A stretch of 64,000 nt of DNA from G963665925 sp963676345 (lineage in GTDB: Bacteria > Bacillota > Clostridia > Peptostreptococcales > Acidaminobacteraceae). Made by a program: the position numbers and the translations under genes. Under the pieces are notes generated by a model. The model saw only the letters and a list, made by a program, of their open reading frames with translations. It was not told where the DNA came from and ran no database searches. Below are positions 27,087 through 36,002 of this stretch, piece by piece. Within the stretch, counting starts at the first letter, position 1. Every line of letters begins with the position of its first letter. The stretch is taken from positions 62,001 through 126,000 of the forward strand of contig CAXXTS010000004.1 of the NCBI GenBank assembly GCA_963676345.2, in the 5' to 3' direction.

Positions 27087-28187
27087 TTATGCTGGTTTTG
27101 CAAATATCATTCTACCCGCTGCCGTTTGAAGAACACTGGTTACAATAACTTGTTTTGTCTGGCCAATGAATTTCTTGCCGCCTTCAACAACAATCATCGT
27201 ACCATCATCTAGGTAAGCAACCCCTTGATTGGATTCTTTACCTTCTTTAATGACGGTAACCACCATTTCTTCACCCGGAAGCACAACGGGTTTCACTGCA
27301 TTTGCCAGTTCGTTTATATTCAGAACCGGTACACCTTGAAGGTCTGCAACTTTATTGAGGTTATAGTCGTTGGTTACGACAACGCCCCCAATACGCTGAG
27401 CCAGTTTAAGCAGTTTTACATCCACCTCTGAAACATCTTCAAAGTCTGCATCTGTAATCTGAACTTCTACCGCCAGATCCTGTTGGATGACTTTAAGAAT
27501 GTCTAGGCCTCTACGCCCCCGATTACGCTTTAGGGCGTCGGATGAATCTGCAATATGACGCAACTCTTCAAGCACAAATTCCGGAATCACAATTGGGCCC
27601 TCAACAAAGCCTGTCTTGCTGATGTCTGAAATACGTCCATCGATAATAACACTGGTATCCAGTATTTTAGGACGTGCGCCTCCCCTATGTTCCCCAGCTG
27701 CCTCGTCATCCGAACCAGCATGTCTTTTGAAAATATCAGGCAGTCTTGACATGTCTGATAAGTTTCGTGTTGCCACACTGATGCCCAGATAAGCTAAAAA
27801 CAAGTATGTCACGACCGATAGCACCTGGCTTACAAAGGGTACTGGAATAATCTTGTAGAGGTCACTGATTAGGTAGGCAATCATGAGGCCTGGTATCAGC
27901 CCAATGGTTCCTACAATCACTTGACTTGTTGGAATTTTTTCGAGTTCGAGTTCAGTATGCTTGGCTAAGCGAATGCCCGCGCTGATAATCATCGGCGCAA
28001 GTAAGAATACGATGATGCCAATAAGAATGCCCACTATGAGTGGAAAGATAAAAGGTATAAGTCCAAATTTGCCGCCTTCACCTAGCAACGCTCTAATCTG
28101 AGGTGCTTGTACCAGTACGAGTCCAAATGCAAAGCCTGCGGACCCGCCAGCCAGTGTCAAAACACCACGAATTACTCTTTTGATCAT
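27087..28187 (-). CDS. Membrane-anchored PIN/TRAM-domain protein (YacL-like)
   Basis: A 366-residue protein. The N-terminal 120 residues form about four membrane helices (for example FIFPLIVGILIGIIVFLLAP). Then comes a PIN nuclease-like domain starting ILDTSVIIDGRISDI with later acidic residues (DADFEDVSEVDVKLL, VVTNDYNLNKVA), and a C-terminal TRAM domain (GEEMVVTVIKEGKESNQGVAYL). This matches YacL of Firmicutes, usually found between carD-like genes and ispD. The substrate is unknown, probably RNA. The start at 28187 follows GGAGGG. Confidence 0.9.
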   Translation of the reverse strand: MIKRVIRGVLTLAGGSAGFAFGLVLVQAPQIRALLGEGGKFGLIPFIFPLIVGILIGIIVFLLAPMIISAGIRLAKHTELELEKIPTSQVIVGTIGLIPGLMIAYLISDLYKIIPVPFVSQVLSVVTYLFLAYLGISVATRNLSDMSRLPDIFKRHAGSDDEAAGEHRGGARPKILDTSVIIDGRISDISKTGFVEGPIVIPEFVLEELRHIADSSDALKRNRGRRGLDILKVIQQDLAVEVQITDADFEDVSEVDVKLLKLAQRIGGVVVTNDYNLNKVADLQGVPVLNINELANAVKPVVLPGEEMVVTVIKEGKESNQGVAYLDDGTMIVVEGGKKFIGQTKQVIVTSVLQTAAGRMIFAKPA

Positions 28188-28578
28188 ATTTTTCCCTCCT
28201 TTCATTAAATTCATACCGCCGGTGCATCCAATTGAATCTTGAAAATCGTCCATCTCTTGGAATTTTCAACCATCGGCACTACCTACTAATCGGCACTACC
28301 TACTATACATAAAAATACCATAAAAGAAAATACTCGTAACTGTATTTTAATCTTTTTTTAATCCCAACCGCATTATGTAATAGATTTACGTTATATAGAG
28401 GCTTTGGCATACCTTGACCGGTTTTCTTAAAGCCATCTACAAAAATAGACTACCACCTAAATAAAACGCCATGATGAATGCGCATCCCCGCGGTCCAAAA
28501 GGACTTAAAAATGCCTTCTGAACACGTGAGTATTCAAAAGGCATTATGTGCACCTCATTAAGAGCGCCTTCACGGATA
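28188..28578. other. Gene-free gap between PIN/TRAM gene and carD
   Basis: Holds a perfect 17-bp tandem duplication (28272-28288 and 28289-28305, unit ATCGGCACTACCTACTA) in the upstream region of the PIN/TRAM gene, and the carD terminator at 28509-28547. No further ORF or RNA gene was seen. Confidence 0.6.
28509..28547 (-). terminator. Intrinsic terminator after carD
   Basis: On the minus strand AATGCCTTTTGAA and TTCAGAAGGCATT pair around an ACTCACGTG loop and are followed by TTTAAG. It lies about 32 bp past the carD stop. Confidence 0.75.
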
Positions 28579-29058
28579 TTAGTGTGTTAGCGCATCGTCA
28601 ATAAGCTTCAATATTTCTTTTTCCGTACTGTCGTTCGCAAGACATAACTCACTGACTAAAATCTGCTTAGAATTTGTGAGCATCTTTCTTTCGCCTGTTG
28701 AAAGGCCTTTTTCGCGATCCATTAACATGAGATTTCTCACGACGTCTGCTACTTCATAAATGTCGCCACTTTTAACTTTCTCCATATTGGAACGGTATCG
28801 CCTATTCCAATTCTGAGGCATTGCAGACAAATCTTCTTCAAGAACGCCAAATACACCTTTTACCTGATCTTCAGAAATAATATTGCGAAGACCAAGTTGA
28901 TCGATATTATCCACTGGAAGCAGAACTTTCATGTTCTTAAGCGGAAGTCTGAGTACATAATACTTTCTTGTCTCGCCTAGTATTTCTTTTTCCTCAACGC
29001 CCTCTATGATGCCTGCTCCATGCATCGGATAGACAACTTTATCGCCTATTTGAAACAT
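28579..29058 (-). CDS. carD: CarD-family transcriptional regulator
   Basis: A 159-residue RNA polymerase-binding protein. The N-terminal Tudor-like domain starts MFQIGDKVVYPMHGAGIIEGVEEKEI, and the segment that follows has YYVLRLPLKNMKVLLPV. The helical C-terminal domain contains NRRYRSNMEKVKSGD with the conserved WNRRYR tryptophan (QNWNRRYR) that stabilises open promoter complexes in characterised members. The start follows AGGGAGGG. It is monocistronic, with its own promoter and terminator. Confidence 0.9.
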   Translation of the reverse strand: MFQIGDKVVYPMHGAGIIEGVEEKEILGETRKYYVLRLPLKNMKVLLPVDNIDQLGLRNIISEDQVKGVFGVLEEDLSAMPQNWNRRYRSNMEKVKSGDIYEVADVVRNLMLMDREKGLSTGERKMLTNSKQILVSELCLANDSTEKEILKLIDDALTH

Positions 29059-29092
29059 GATTTTCCCTCCCTATGTCAACTAGTGTATTTCT

Positions 29093-29122
29093 ATTATAAC
29101 AGAAAAACACAGGAATGGTCAA
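29093..29122 (-). promoter_or_regulatory. carD promoter
   Basis: TTGACC (29117-29122), 18-nt spacer, TATAAT (29093-29098). The rest of the divergent gap (29123-29359) has a TATGATAAAAT -10-like stretch at 29312-29322 for the plus-strand gene, with no clear -35. Confidence 0.7.
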
Positions 29123-29359
29123 ATTAATCAATTAGTTTATCACAGGCCGATACCGACTGTCAATACTGTATTCACAGCTCACTTAAAGGAAATTAACAGT
29201 AAGTTTACACTTTCTATAATGCGTACCTGCACCCTAAGTTATACATAGAATTCGCCTACTGGTACCACTTGCGCAGTACATCCTTTTTCCGCCTTCAAAT
29301 ATTCAGAGTATTATGATAAAATGAGATAGGCGACAACCCATATTAAGGGAGGAAATTTC

Positions 29360-29755
29360 ATGAAGGATTTAATAATTGACCAGTTTCAAAATAGCGTCGA
29401 AGAAGTACTAATCCGTCATGTCAGCCTGCTCGATATCATCACTAAGTTTTCTGATGCATCATCTAAGGTTAACAGGGCGGTCGCAAAATCGATTACAAGT
29501 TGCGGATGTCTGGAACTATCGAATTGCTCCCACAATGTACCTGATAATGCTGATTACGATCAGTTAAAGCAGCAATGCTTGACGGAGCTCTCCGGTGAAC
29601 TCTGCCCTGTATGCCGAGAGAAAATTGAGTCAGAAATCGGAAATCTGATGTTTTATTTGGCAGCAATGTGCAATAAGGCTGATGTGAATTTATATGATGT
29701 ATTTCTCAAAGAGTACGATCGCATTCAAACACTTGGAAAATACAACCTATACTAA
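29360..29755 (+). CDS. Conserved clostridial hypothetical protein with cysteine motifs
   Basis: A 131-residue soluble protein; first gene of the only plus-strand block. It begins MKDLIIDQFQNSVEEVLIRH, then has AVAKSITSCGC, a CLTELSGELCPVCREK segment (CxxC) and a helical end (KEYDRIQTLGKYNLY). I recall this layout from clostridial proteins annotated DUF1573-like, but I cannot confirm the family. The cysteines suggest metal binding or redox chemistry. The start follows GGGAGG, and it ends at its own terminator. Confidence 0.75.
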   Translation: MKDLIIDQFQNSVEEVLIRHVSLLDIITKFSDASSKVNRAVAKSITSCGCLELSNCSHNVPDNADYDQLKQQCLTELSGELCPVCREKIESEIGNLMFYLAAMCNKADVNLYDVFLKEYDRIQTLGKYNLY

Positions 29756-29785
29756 CCACTCTGCAAATTTGAATATCTGTAAGCT

Positions 29786-29822
29786 AGGCTGCAAAGACGT
29801 TAGAATGTCTGCAGCCTTTTCT
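29786..29822 (+). terminator. Terminator after the 29360 gene
   Basis: AGGCTGCAAAGAC...GTCTGCAGCCT followed by TTTCTT on the plus strand, 30 bp past the stop codon. Confidence 0.8.
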
Positions 29823-29839
29823 TATGCTTTAACTTGGGC

Positions 29840-29867
29840 TTGCGTCTGGAGTAATAAGGCATATAAT
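29840..29867 (+). promoter_or_regulatory. Promoter of the sensor kinase operon
   Basis: TTGCGT (29840-29845), 16-nt spacer, TATAAT (29862-29867), directly after the preceding terminator and 24 bp before the kinase start. Confidence 0.65.
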
Positions 29868-29891
29868 AATAACGAAAGGGGGGGCCGCATC

Positions 29892-32036
29892 ATGATTTCA
29901 AAACGATTGCAGGGCACATCTTTACAAGTGAAAATCATGGTCCTGCTGATGCTGATTTCCACCCTGCTCAGCATGGCACTCGGCATCATTTTTTATCAGA
30001 ATACGATTAATAATGCACGCATCAGCAAGGAAAAAGAACTGCTTACCCTTTCTGCGCTGACTGCCAATAAAATAGAACGCTTTCTATTTGAACGTACTGC
30101 CGACGCTAAAGTGCTGGCACAGTCCATTGTCTTTACCATCCCTATGGATGAAGTGACTGACTCTGCACGTATACAGTATTTAGAGAGTGTCATTCAAGCC
30201 TACCAGGCTTACGATACGGTTTTTATTTTAAATAGAAACGGGACCGTCAGACTACGTGCAGGAAGTCTTGAAACACCCGTTCATCAAGATATGATGACCT
30301 TTCAAAAGCGTTTTTTATCAAAAAAAACCTATATGTCAGACATTCGAGAAATTGAACAGAACCGCTACATCTATTTCAGCGAACCCCTCTATGATTCAAG
30401 TGGTGCCTACTTGGGTGCTATCGTCGAGGTCATGAATTTTGATGCCATCAATGACATCATTACAGGCGTTGAAATTGAAAAAACAGGGCATGCTTACCTG
30501 TCACGACTTGATCAAACGGCCAAGTCGGACCAGCATTACGGTATCAGGCAAACTGTGGAAGATGGCAAAACCTATATTCTAGCTGTTTCGCCCCTGCCTC
30601 AATATGAAAGCCAGACAAAACAGTGGGTCGTCACCGTTCGCCAAGAACTCAACGACGCCCTCATTGTTAAAAAGGACATAGAGCGTTACTTTATTTATGT
30701 TGTCATTGGATTTCTTATTTTCTTCTACGTGCTGTCTGCCGTTATTTCGAGGTATGTAACACAACCAATTCGTCTCCTAATGAAAAAAGCGAATACCTTA
30801 ATGGTCAAGAATCAGCACTTTGCCACGGATGTTATCGTGACTGATGAAGTGAAGACTCTAACCAACTCATTTGATTTGCTTCTTGAAGAGCTGAATTTTA
30901 TGATGCAGCAGGTACTAGAAAAGTCAGGTCAAGCAGCTCATATTGATTTGATTCGAAACAGTATCGATGAACTTATAGAAGGCATGCCTAGCGGTATCAT
31001 TACCATTGACCAAGATGGATGTATTACCTCGATAAATGACTACGCACTGGATGTGCTTAAACTCCAAGAGAATACGCCTGTGGGGAAAACGATTGCCGAC
31101 TGGGACGCCTCATATCTTGGTGCCTTTTTTAAGTCTGTAATGAACATCCACACGTCTCATGAAAAGTTGCGTGATGCTATTTGTCCCATTCAGCTCCCGG
31201 ATGGGTCAACCATGACACTGATCTATAGTATTTTACTTCAGTACGACAGCCACAGTCACTATATTGGCATGACTATACTGCTCAATCCGCTTGATGCCAA
31301 GCGCAATTTTGAAGAAAGCATTCTCAGAGCTAAGAAGCTTTCAGAACTGGGAGAGCTCTCCGCTGGTGTTGCACATGAAATTCGTAATCCACTGGCTTCA
31401 ATCCGCGGGTATGCTCAACTGATACAAAGCGAACTACCCGCTGAACATCAAACAGCAGCGGATATCGAAATTATACTAAATGAAGTTGACCGGCTCGACA
31501 CCATTATTGACCGTTTCTTAACTTTTGCAAGACCAAACGCACCAAGGCTGAGTCTGTGCCATATGAATGCTATTATTCAAGATACACTCGATCTTTTAAA
31601 GCAGGATGAGCAAATCAAAAACATCAAAATTCGACATCGATACTCTAAAAATGACCTTGTGCAGGTCGATTACGAGCAAATGAAACAGGTCTTTATCAAC
31701 CTCTTGCTCAATGCCGTTCAGGCCATGCCAAAAGGTGGCAACATCGAACTGGTCACCCTGTACAGCGCGCAGAATAGAACCATGGAAATTTATATTGTCG
31801 ATGAAGGGGATGGCATTCCAGCCGAACATCTTAAAAAGATTTTTCGTCCATTTTATACAACACGGGATAATGGGTCTGGACTTGGTCTATCCATTTGTTC
31901 ACGTATTATAGAGAACCACAACGGTATAATGGAAGTAAGCAGCTCTAAGCAAGGCACACAAGTCATTATCAAACTGCCCCTTGCAGACAGCCATGCAAGC
32001 CATACCCCATCAGAAAGAGAGAATGCCAATGAATAA
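29892..32036 (+). CDS. Membrane sensor histidine kinase (NtrB-class output)
   Basis: A 714-residue kinase. TM1 lies near residues 13-35, followed by a double-Cache-like extracytoplasmic sensor (about 36-255), TM2 (YFIYVVIGFLIFFYVLSAVI), HAMP, a PAS domain near 360-470, then HisKA with the phospho-acceptor H495 in AGVAHEIRNPLASIRGY and an HATPase with NLLLNAVQAMPKGG and GSGLGLSICSRII. The GVAHEIRNPL box is typical of kinases paired with NtrC-class regulators. The start at 29892 has AAAGGGGGG upstream; the longer ORF has no site. It overlaps the regulator gene by 8 nt. The ligand is unknown. Confidence 0.92.
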   Translation: MISKRLQGTSLQVKIMVLLMLISTLLSMALGIIFYQNTINNARISKEKELLTLSALTANKIERFLFERTADAKVLAQSIVFTIPMDEVTDSARIQYLESVIQAYQAYDTVFILNRNGTVRLRAGSLETPVHQDMMTFQKRFLSKKTYMSDIREIEQNRYIYFSEPLYDSSGAYLGAIVEVMNFDAINDIITGVEIEKTGHAYLSRLDQTAKSDQHYGIRQTVEDGKTYILAVSPLPQYESQTKQWVVTVRQELNDALIVKKDIERYFIYVVIGFLIFFYVLSAVISRYVTQPIRLLMKKANTLMVKNQHFATDVIVTDEVKTLTNSFDLLLEELNFMMQQVLEKSGQAAHIDLIRNSIDELIEGMPSGIITIDQDGCITSINDYALDVLKLQENTPVGKTIADWDASYLGAFFKSVMNIHTSHEKLRDAICPIQLPDGSTMTLIYSILLQYDSHSHYIGMTILLNPLDAKRNFEESILRAKKLSELGELSAGVAHEIRNPLASIRGYAQLIQSELPAEHQTAADIEIILNEVDRLDTIIDRFLTFARPNAPRLSLCHMNAIIQDTLDLLKQDEQIKNIKIRHRYSKNDLVQVDYEQMKQVFINLLLNAVQAMPKGGNIELVTLYSAQNRTMEIYIVDEGDGIPAEHLKKIFRPFYTTRDNGSGLGLSICSRIIENHNGIMEVSSSKQGTQVIIKLPLADSHASHTPSERENANE

Positions 32037-33354
32037 ACCCATGATTCTCATCGTAGATGATGAGCAAAATATCTTAAATCTTTTAGAACGTGTCCTGACT
32101 AAAGCAGGCTATCCCGTTCAAAAAGCTGCCAGCGGAAGAGCCGCTCTGGATATTATAGAACGACACCCTGTCGATATTGTTTTAACCGACATCCGCATGC
32201 CGGACATGGATGGCATTGCCCTTCTCAAGGCTATAAAGGCTCAGAATGCTCCTGTTAAAGTTCACCTTATGACTGCATTTGCAACGCTTGATACGGCTAT
32301 TGAAGCCTTAAAGATGGGTGCCCAGGATTATATTAAAAAGCCCTTTAAAATAGAAGATGTTCTCCAGTCTATCGAAAAAACCGAGTTGATTTTAAATCAT
32401 GCTGATGCAGAGGACTATACCGCATCCACTTATAAAACAACACTGATTTGCAAGAGTCCTCTTATGAAAAAATTGCTCGGGAAAATTCAAAAGGTTTCAG
32501 ATGCCAACTCAACGGTTTACATCCATGGAGAAACGGGTGTAGGTAAAGAGCTCGTTGCAAGAGCACTACATGAAAACAGCTCAAGAAGCCATATGCCTTT
32601 CATTAAAGTTAACTGCTCTGCACTACCTGAAACCCTTCTTGAAAGTGAACTTTTCGGCTATGAGAAAGGAGCTTTCACAGGTGCCCATACACAGAAGCTG
32701 GGCCGATTTGAACTGGCTAATGGCGGCACCATCTTCCTTGATGAGATTGGTGATATTTCGCCGCTCATACAACTCAAACTCCTACGAATCATTCAGGAAA
32801 AAGAGCTGGAACGCCTGGGCGGTACACAAACGATCCCGCTTGATGTGCGTATCATTACTGCAACTAACAAGTCCTTGGAAAGTCTTGTTGAAGAAGGCAC
32901 TTTCAGAGAAGACCTCTATTACCGTTTAAATGTCATTCCGCTGAGTGTGCCAGCCTTGCGCGAAAGAACTGATGATTTACCAGAGCTTATCGACAACTTT
33001 CTCGCCCAAACCAGCGCCGGTGCATCTAAACACTTTTCTGAGGATGCCATGAATGCTCTTATGAACTACACTTGGCCAGGCAATGTCAGAGAGCTTGAGA
33101 ATATTATTGAGCGACTAATTGTATTTAGCGACTCTGATACCATTGAGCTTGGAGACCTGCCCGATAAAATTCAGTGCAATCACACCACTTGTGTTAACAA
33201 ACTCAGCTCGACCGTCGATGATGCTGAGGCCGCGTTAATCCGCGCCGCCCTGTCAGAAACGGACGGGAATATTACCCACGCCGCCGAAAAGCTTGGAATC
33301 AGCCGTCGGTCATTGCACCGTAAAATCAACAAGTTCAACATTAAGAAATCATAA
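32029..33354 (+). CDS. Sigma-54-dependent response regulator (NtrC class)
   Basis: A 441-residue enhancer-binding protein. The receiver has D10, D11 and phospho-acceptor D54 (VLTDIRMPDMDG). The AAA+ domain has Walker A HGETGVGKE ending at K173, the sigma-54-contacting GAFTGA loop at 214-219, Walker B GGTIFLDEIGD and the arginine finger region EDLYYRLNVIPL. A Fis-type helix-turn-helix (NITHAAEKLGISRRSLHRKI) ends the protein. It should activate a sigma-54 promoter, and one lies 94 bp downstream, before amt. It is coupled to the kinase by the ATGAATAA overlap. Confidence 0.95.
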   Translation: MNKPMILIVDDEQNILNLLERVLTKAGYPVQKAASGRAALDIIERHPVDIVLTDIRMPDMDGIALLKAIKAQNAPVKVHLMTAFATLDTAIEALKMGAQDYIKKPFKIEDVLQSIEKTELILNHADAEDYTASTYKTTLICKSPLMKKLLGKIQKVSDANSTVYIHGETGVGKELVARALHENSSRSHMPFIKVNCSALPETLLESELFGYEKGAFTGAHTQKLGRFELANGGTIFLDEIGDISPLIQLKLLRIIQEKELERLGGTQTIPLDVRIITATNKSLESLVEEGTFREDLYYRLNVIPLSVPALRERTDDLPELIDNFLAQTSAGASKHFSEDAMNALMNYTWPGNVRELENIIERLIVFSDSDTIELGDLPDKIQCNHTTCVNKLSSTVDDAEAALIRAALSETDGNITHAAEKLGISRRSLHRKINKFNIKKS

Positions 33355-33360
33355 AAAAAC

Positions 33361-33404
33361 GTGCCAGCCCTGTCACACTGTGACGACACTGGCACACTTT
33401 TTTT
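33361..33404 (+). terminator. Terminator after the response regulator, with nested palindrome
   Basis: GTGCCAG...CTGGCAC followed by ACTTTTTTT. The loop contains a second dyad, GTCACA-C-TGTGAC. Its position 44-87 bp upstream of the -24 element means it could also be the regulator's binding site. Confidence 0.75.
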
Positions 33405-33447
33405 GTCACAAAATCATTCAAACACCTTCAAATAAACGTTTTCATAC

Positions 33448-33463
33448 TTGGCACAGATATTGC
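33448..33463 (+). promoter_or_regulatory. Sigma-54 (-24/-12) promoter of amt
   Basis: TTGGCACAGATATTGC: TGGCAC, five bases, then TTGC, an exact match to the sigma-54 consensus. The start site would be near 33475, leaving about 36 nt before amt. It is the only such site I noticed in the window. Confidence 0.88.
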
Positions 33464-33510
33464 TTTTAATAAATGTGTCTTTATCAACTATATATTATGG
33501 AGGTTATCTT

Positions 33511-34725
33511 ATGAACTTTGATACTGGCAGTACTGGTTTTATGCTGGTGGCAACAAGCCTTGTTATGCTTATGACACCAGGTCTGGCCTTTTTCTACGGC
33601 GGTCTTGTTGGACGCAAGGGCGTACTGACCATTATGATGCAGAGCTTTGTATCTCTTGGTATTACGACAATGCTTTGGTATGCAGTCGGGTATTCTCTTT
33701 GCTTCAGTGGCGATGTAGGCGGTATTATTGGAAATTTGGATATGGCGTTTCTAAATGGCATCAGCATAACAGATTCGCTCTCACCAGATAATAACATCCC
33801 TTTACTGGTCTTTGTCGCTTATCAAATGATGTTCGCAGTGATTACACCCGCTCTTATTACAGGGGCTTTTACTGAGCGTGTGCGATTTAAGGCCTACATA
33901 CTTTTCCAAATCGCTTGGCTACTGCTTGTGTATTTCCCATTCACACATATGATTTGGGGCGGCGGTATTCTTGCTCAGCTGGGTGTTATTGACTTTGCTG
34001 GTGGGATTGTGGTTCATGCAACCGCAGGTATGGCTGCACTGGCATCTGTCTTCTTTGTCGGTAAGCGTTATGTAAAAAACCACGAGCCACACAGCATTCC
34101 TCTGATTGCCCTTGGTACAGCACTGCTCTGGTTTGGATGGTACGGCTTTAATGCGGGCAGCGAACTACGCGTTGATGCCATTACGGCTACTGCGTTTCTA
34201 AATACAGATATTGCAGCTTCATTTGCATCGATTGTTTGGCTGATTATTGAGTGGAAGCACACTGGCAAACCAAAGTTTATTGGTTTCCTAACGGGTGCGG
34301 TTGCCGGCCTTGCAACCATTACACCAGCAGCTGGTTTTGTTGGACCAAAAGAGGCTGCATTTATAGGCATCGTTGCAGGTATTGTCTGCTACTATGCAGT
34401 TGAGCTGAAAAATAAACTCCAGTGGGATGACGCACTTGATGTTTGGGGGGTACACGGCGTCGGCGGTATTACAGGCGTAATTCTCCTAGCTTTTCTTGGA
34501 ACGACAAGCATCAATCCTTCCGGTGCAGACGGCCTGATACATGGCGGAACCCACTTCTTCCTCGTTGAAGTTGGCGCGGTTATCTTTGCGAGTGTTTATG
34601 CCTTTATTATCTCTTATGGTCTGCTTTTGATTATAGATAAGATTACACCTGTTCGTGTGAACTCAGATGAGCAGTCCACTGGTTTAGATGAAACACTTCA
34701 TGGTGAAAATGCTTATATTATGTAA
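33511..34725 (+). CDS. amt: Ammonium transporter (Amt family)
   Basis: A 404-residue polytopic membrane protein with about 11 helices. The family start (GSTGFMLVATSLVMLMTPGL, AFFYGGLVGRK) is present. The twin pore histidines are seen in GIVVHATAGMAAL and WGVHGVGGITG, and phenylalanine-gate/selectivity residues lie in FAVITPALITGAFTER. The ATG at 33511 follows GGAGG; the upstream frame overlaps the promoter. No glnK follows, which is unusual because amt and glnK often pair. It sits behind the sigma-54 promoter. Confidence 0.95.
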   Translation: MNFDTGSTGFMLVATSLVMLMTPGLAFFYGGLVGRKGVLTIMMQSFVSLGITTMLWYAVGYSLCFSGDVGGIIGNLDMAFLNGISITDSLSPDNNIPLLVFVAYQMMFAVITPALITGAFTERVRFKAYILFQIAWLLLVYFPFTHMIWGGGILAQLGVIDFAGGIVVHATAGMAALASVFFVGKRYVKNHEPHSIPLIALGTALLWFGWYGFNAGSELRVDAITATAFLNTDIAASFASIVWLIIEWKHTGKPKFIGFLTGAVAGLATITPAAGFVGPKEAAFIGIVAGIVCYYAVELKNKLQWDDALDVWGVHGVGGITGVILLAFLGTTSINPSGADGLIHGGTHFFLVEVGAVIFASVYAFIISYGLLLIIDKITPVRVNSDEQSTGLDETLHGENAYIM

Positions 34726-34779
34726 GTAATCTTCGTACAGTTTAATATAAGAAATTTAAAAAGTGCGCGTCCAGCACAA

Positions 34780-34813
34780 AACTCCCGTACAGATACCTGT
34801 ACGGGAGTTTTTA
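34780..34813. terminator. Bidirectional terminator between amt and disA
   Basis: AACTCCCGTACAG and CTGTACGGGAGTT arms around an ATAC loop, with A-runs on the left and T-runs on the right, so it can serve the convergent amt and disA units. Confidence 0.85.
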
Positions 34814-34917
34814 TTATCATAGGCATAAATTCACTATTGTAAGCAATACAACTTCATTTTTTGAAAACAAGCGCTTTTCATAATATAGGGTAACTGTGCT
34901 ACACTCAGTATGGAGAC

Positions 34918-35997
34918 TCACCCACTACGATGTGCATCGATCAGACTGCGTTCGCTGATCCGTCTCAACCCTTCACGAATGTTGCGCGCACGAACCATTC
35001 CAACACCTTCTACTTCATCCAGCTCGTCATTTGTCGCGACGAGTATATCCTGAAAATCATCAAAGTGTAAAATGATATTGTAGATTACAGTTGATGGTAG
35101 CCTCGGAATTTTAGATAATATGCGGTATCCTCTTGTGAAAACCGGTGCGTCAAGTAAATCGGCACCCGATATATATCCAAGAGACTTTGCCATATTCATG
35201 GCATCAAGAAGGGCTTCTGATGAATAGCTCCAGAGACTTCTGTAAATATCATCCGCTTCCATTTCCTCCTGCTTGTAATCTTCAATGATGTTCTTCAGTT
35301 CCCCTTCTACCGGCCGTGATAACTCTTCAAGCTGCATGGCGACAAGGCGGCCTTCACGGCCAAGCTCTGTTATATAGCGCTCAATCTCATAGGAAACACG
35401 AAGGAGAATTTCGGCCCGCATCATACACAAGCATACATCATTTAATGTCACCAGATCATCGATTTCAAGTGTTGTGAGAATTTTCACTGCATCATCAAAT
35501 GACTTTCTATATTTTTCAAGTGTTTGAATGGCCTGATTGGCTTTTGCAAGCAAAACATTGATGTCTCTAAAAACGTATTTGACTTCGCCCTTATAAATGG
35601 TAATGACGCTACGCCGCTGAGAAATGGACACGACAAGCCGTCCCGTTTGTTTTGCAACACGTTCAGCCGTTCTATGGCGGGTTCCGGTTTCCTTTGTCTC
35701 AATACTGGGATCTGGATTGAGCTGTGTATTGGCTTTTAAAATACGTTTGCCATCCGAGGACAAGACCACCGCTCCATCCATTTTTGCAAGCTCATACAAG
35801 TGGGTAGGTGAAAAATCCTTATCGATATTAAAGCCGCCATCGGTAATGCTTAAAGATTCACTATCATCTCCAAATACAATGAGCGCACCCGTTCTTGCAT
35901 TCAAAATATTATCAAGGCCTTCTCTGTGTACAGTACCCGGCGCAAGCATTTTAAGTGTTTCCATTAAATTCTTGTCTACTGCACGCTTTAATGTCAT
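34918..35997 (-). CDS. disA: Diadenylate cyclase DisA
   Basis: Makes the second messenger c-di-AMP from two ATP while scanning DNA. It has 359 residues. The N-terminal DAC domain has the catalytic DGA at 74-76 (KMDGAVVLSS) and RHR at 107-109 (GTRHRTAERV). A helical spine follows, and then a C-terminal helix-hairpin-helix domain (DELDEVEGVGMVRARNIREGL). Both motifs are intact, so it should be active. It lies 5 bp after radA, a pairing seen in many Firmicutes; RadA is known to act with DisA in Bacillus. Confidence 0.96.
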   Translation of the reverse strand: MTLKRAVDKNLMETLKMLAPGTVHREGLDNILNARTGALIVFGDDSESLSITDGGFNIDKDFSPTHLYELAKMDGAVVLSSDGKRILKANTQLNPDPSIETKETGTRHRTAERVAKQTGRLVVSISQRRSVITIYKGEVKYVFRDINVLLAKANQAIQTLEKYRKSFDDAVKILTTLEIDDLVTLNDVCLCMMRAEILLRVSYEIERYITELGREGRLVAMQLEELSRPVEGELKNIIEDYKQEEMEADDIYRSLWSYSSEALLDAMNMAKSLGYISGADLLDAPVFTRGYRILSKIPRLPSTVIYNIILHFDDFQDILVATNDELDEVEGVGMVRARNIREGLRRISERSLIDAHRSG

Positions 35998-36002
35998 TCC
36001 TT

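Noticed and set aside
28272..28305. 17-bp tandem duplication as an operator
   Set aside because: Only two direct copies with no dyad and no clear promoter nearby; more likely a slippage duplication.
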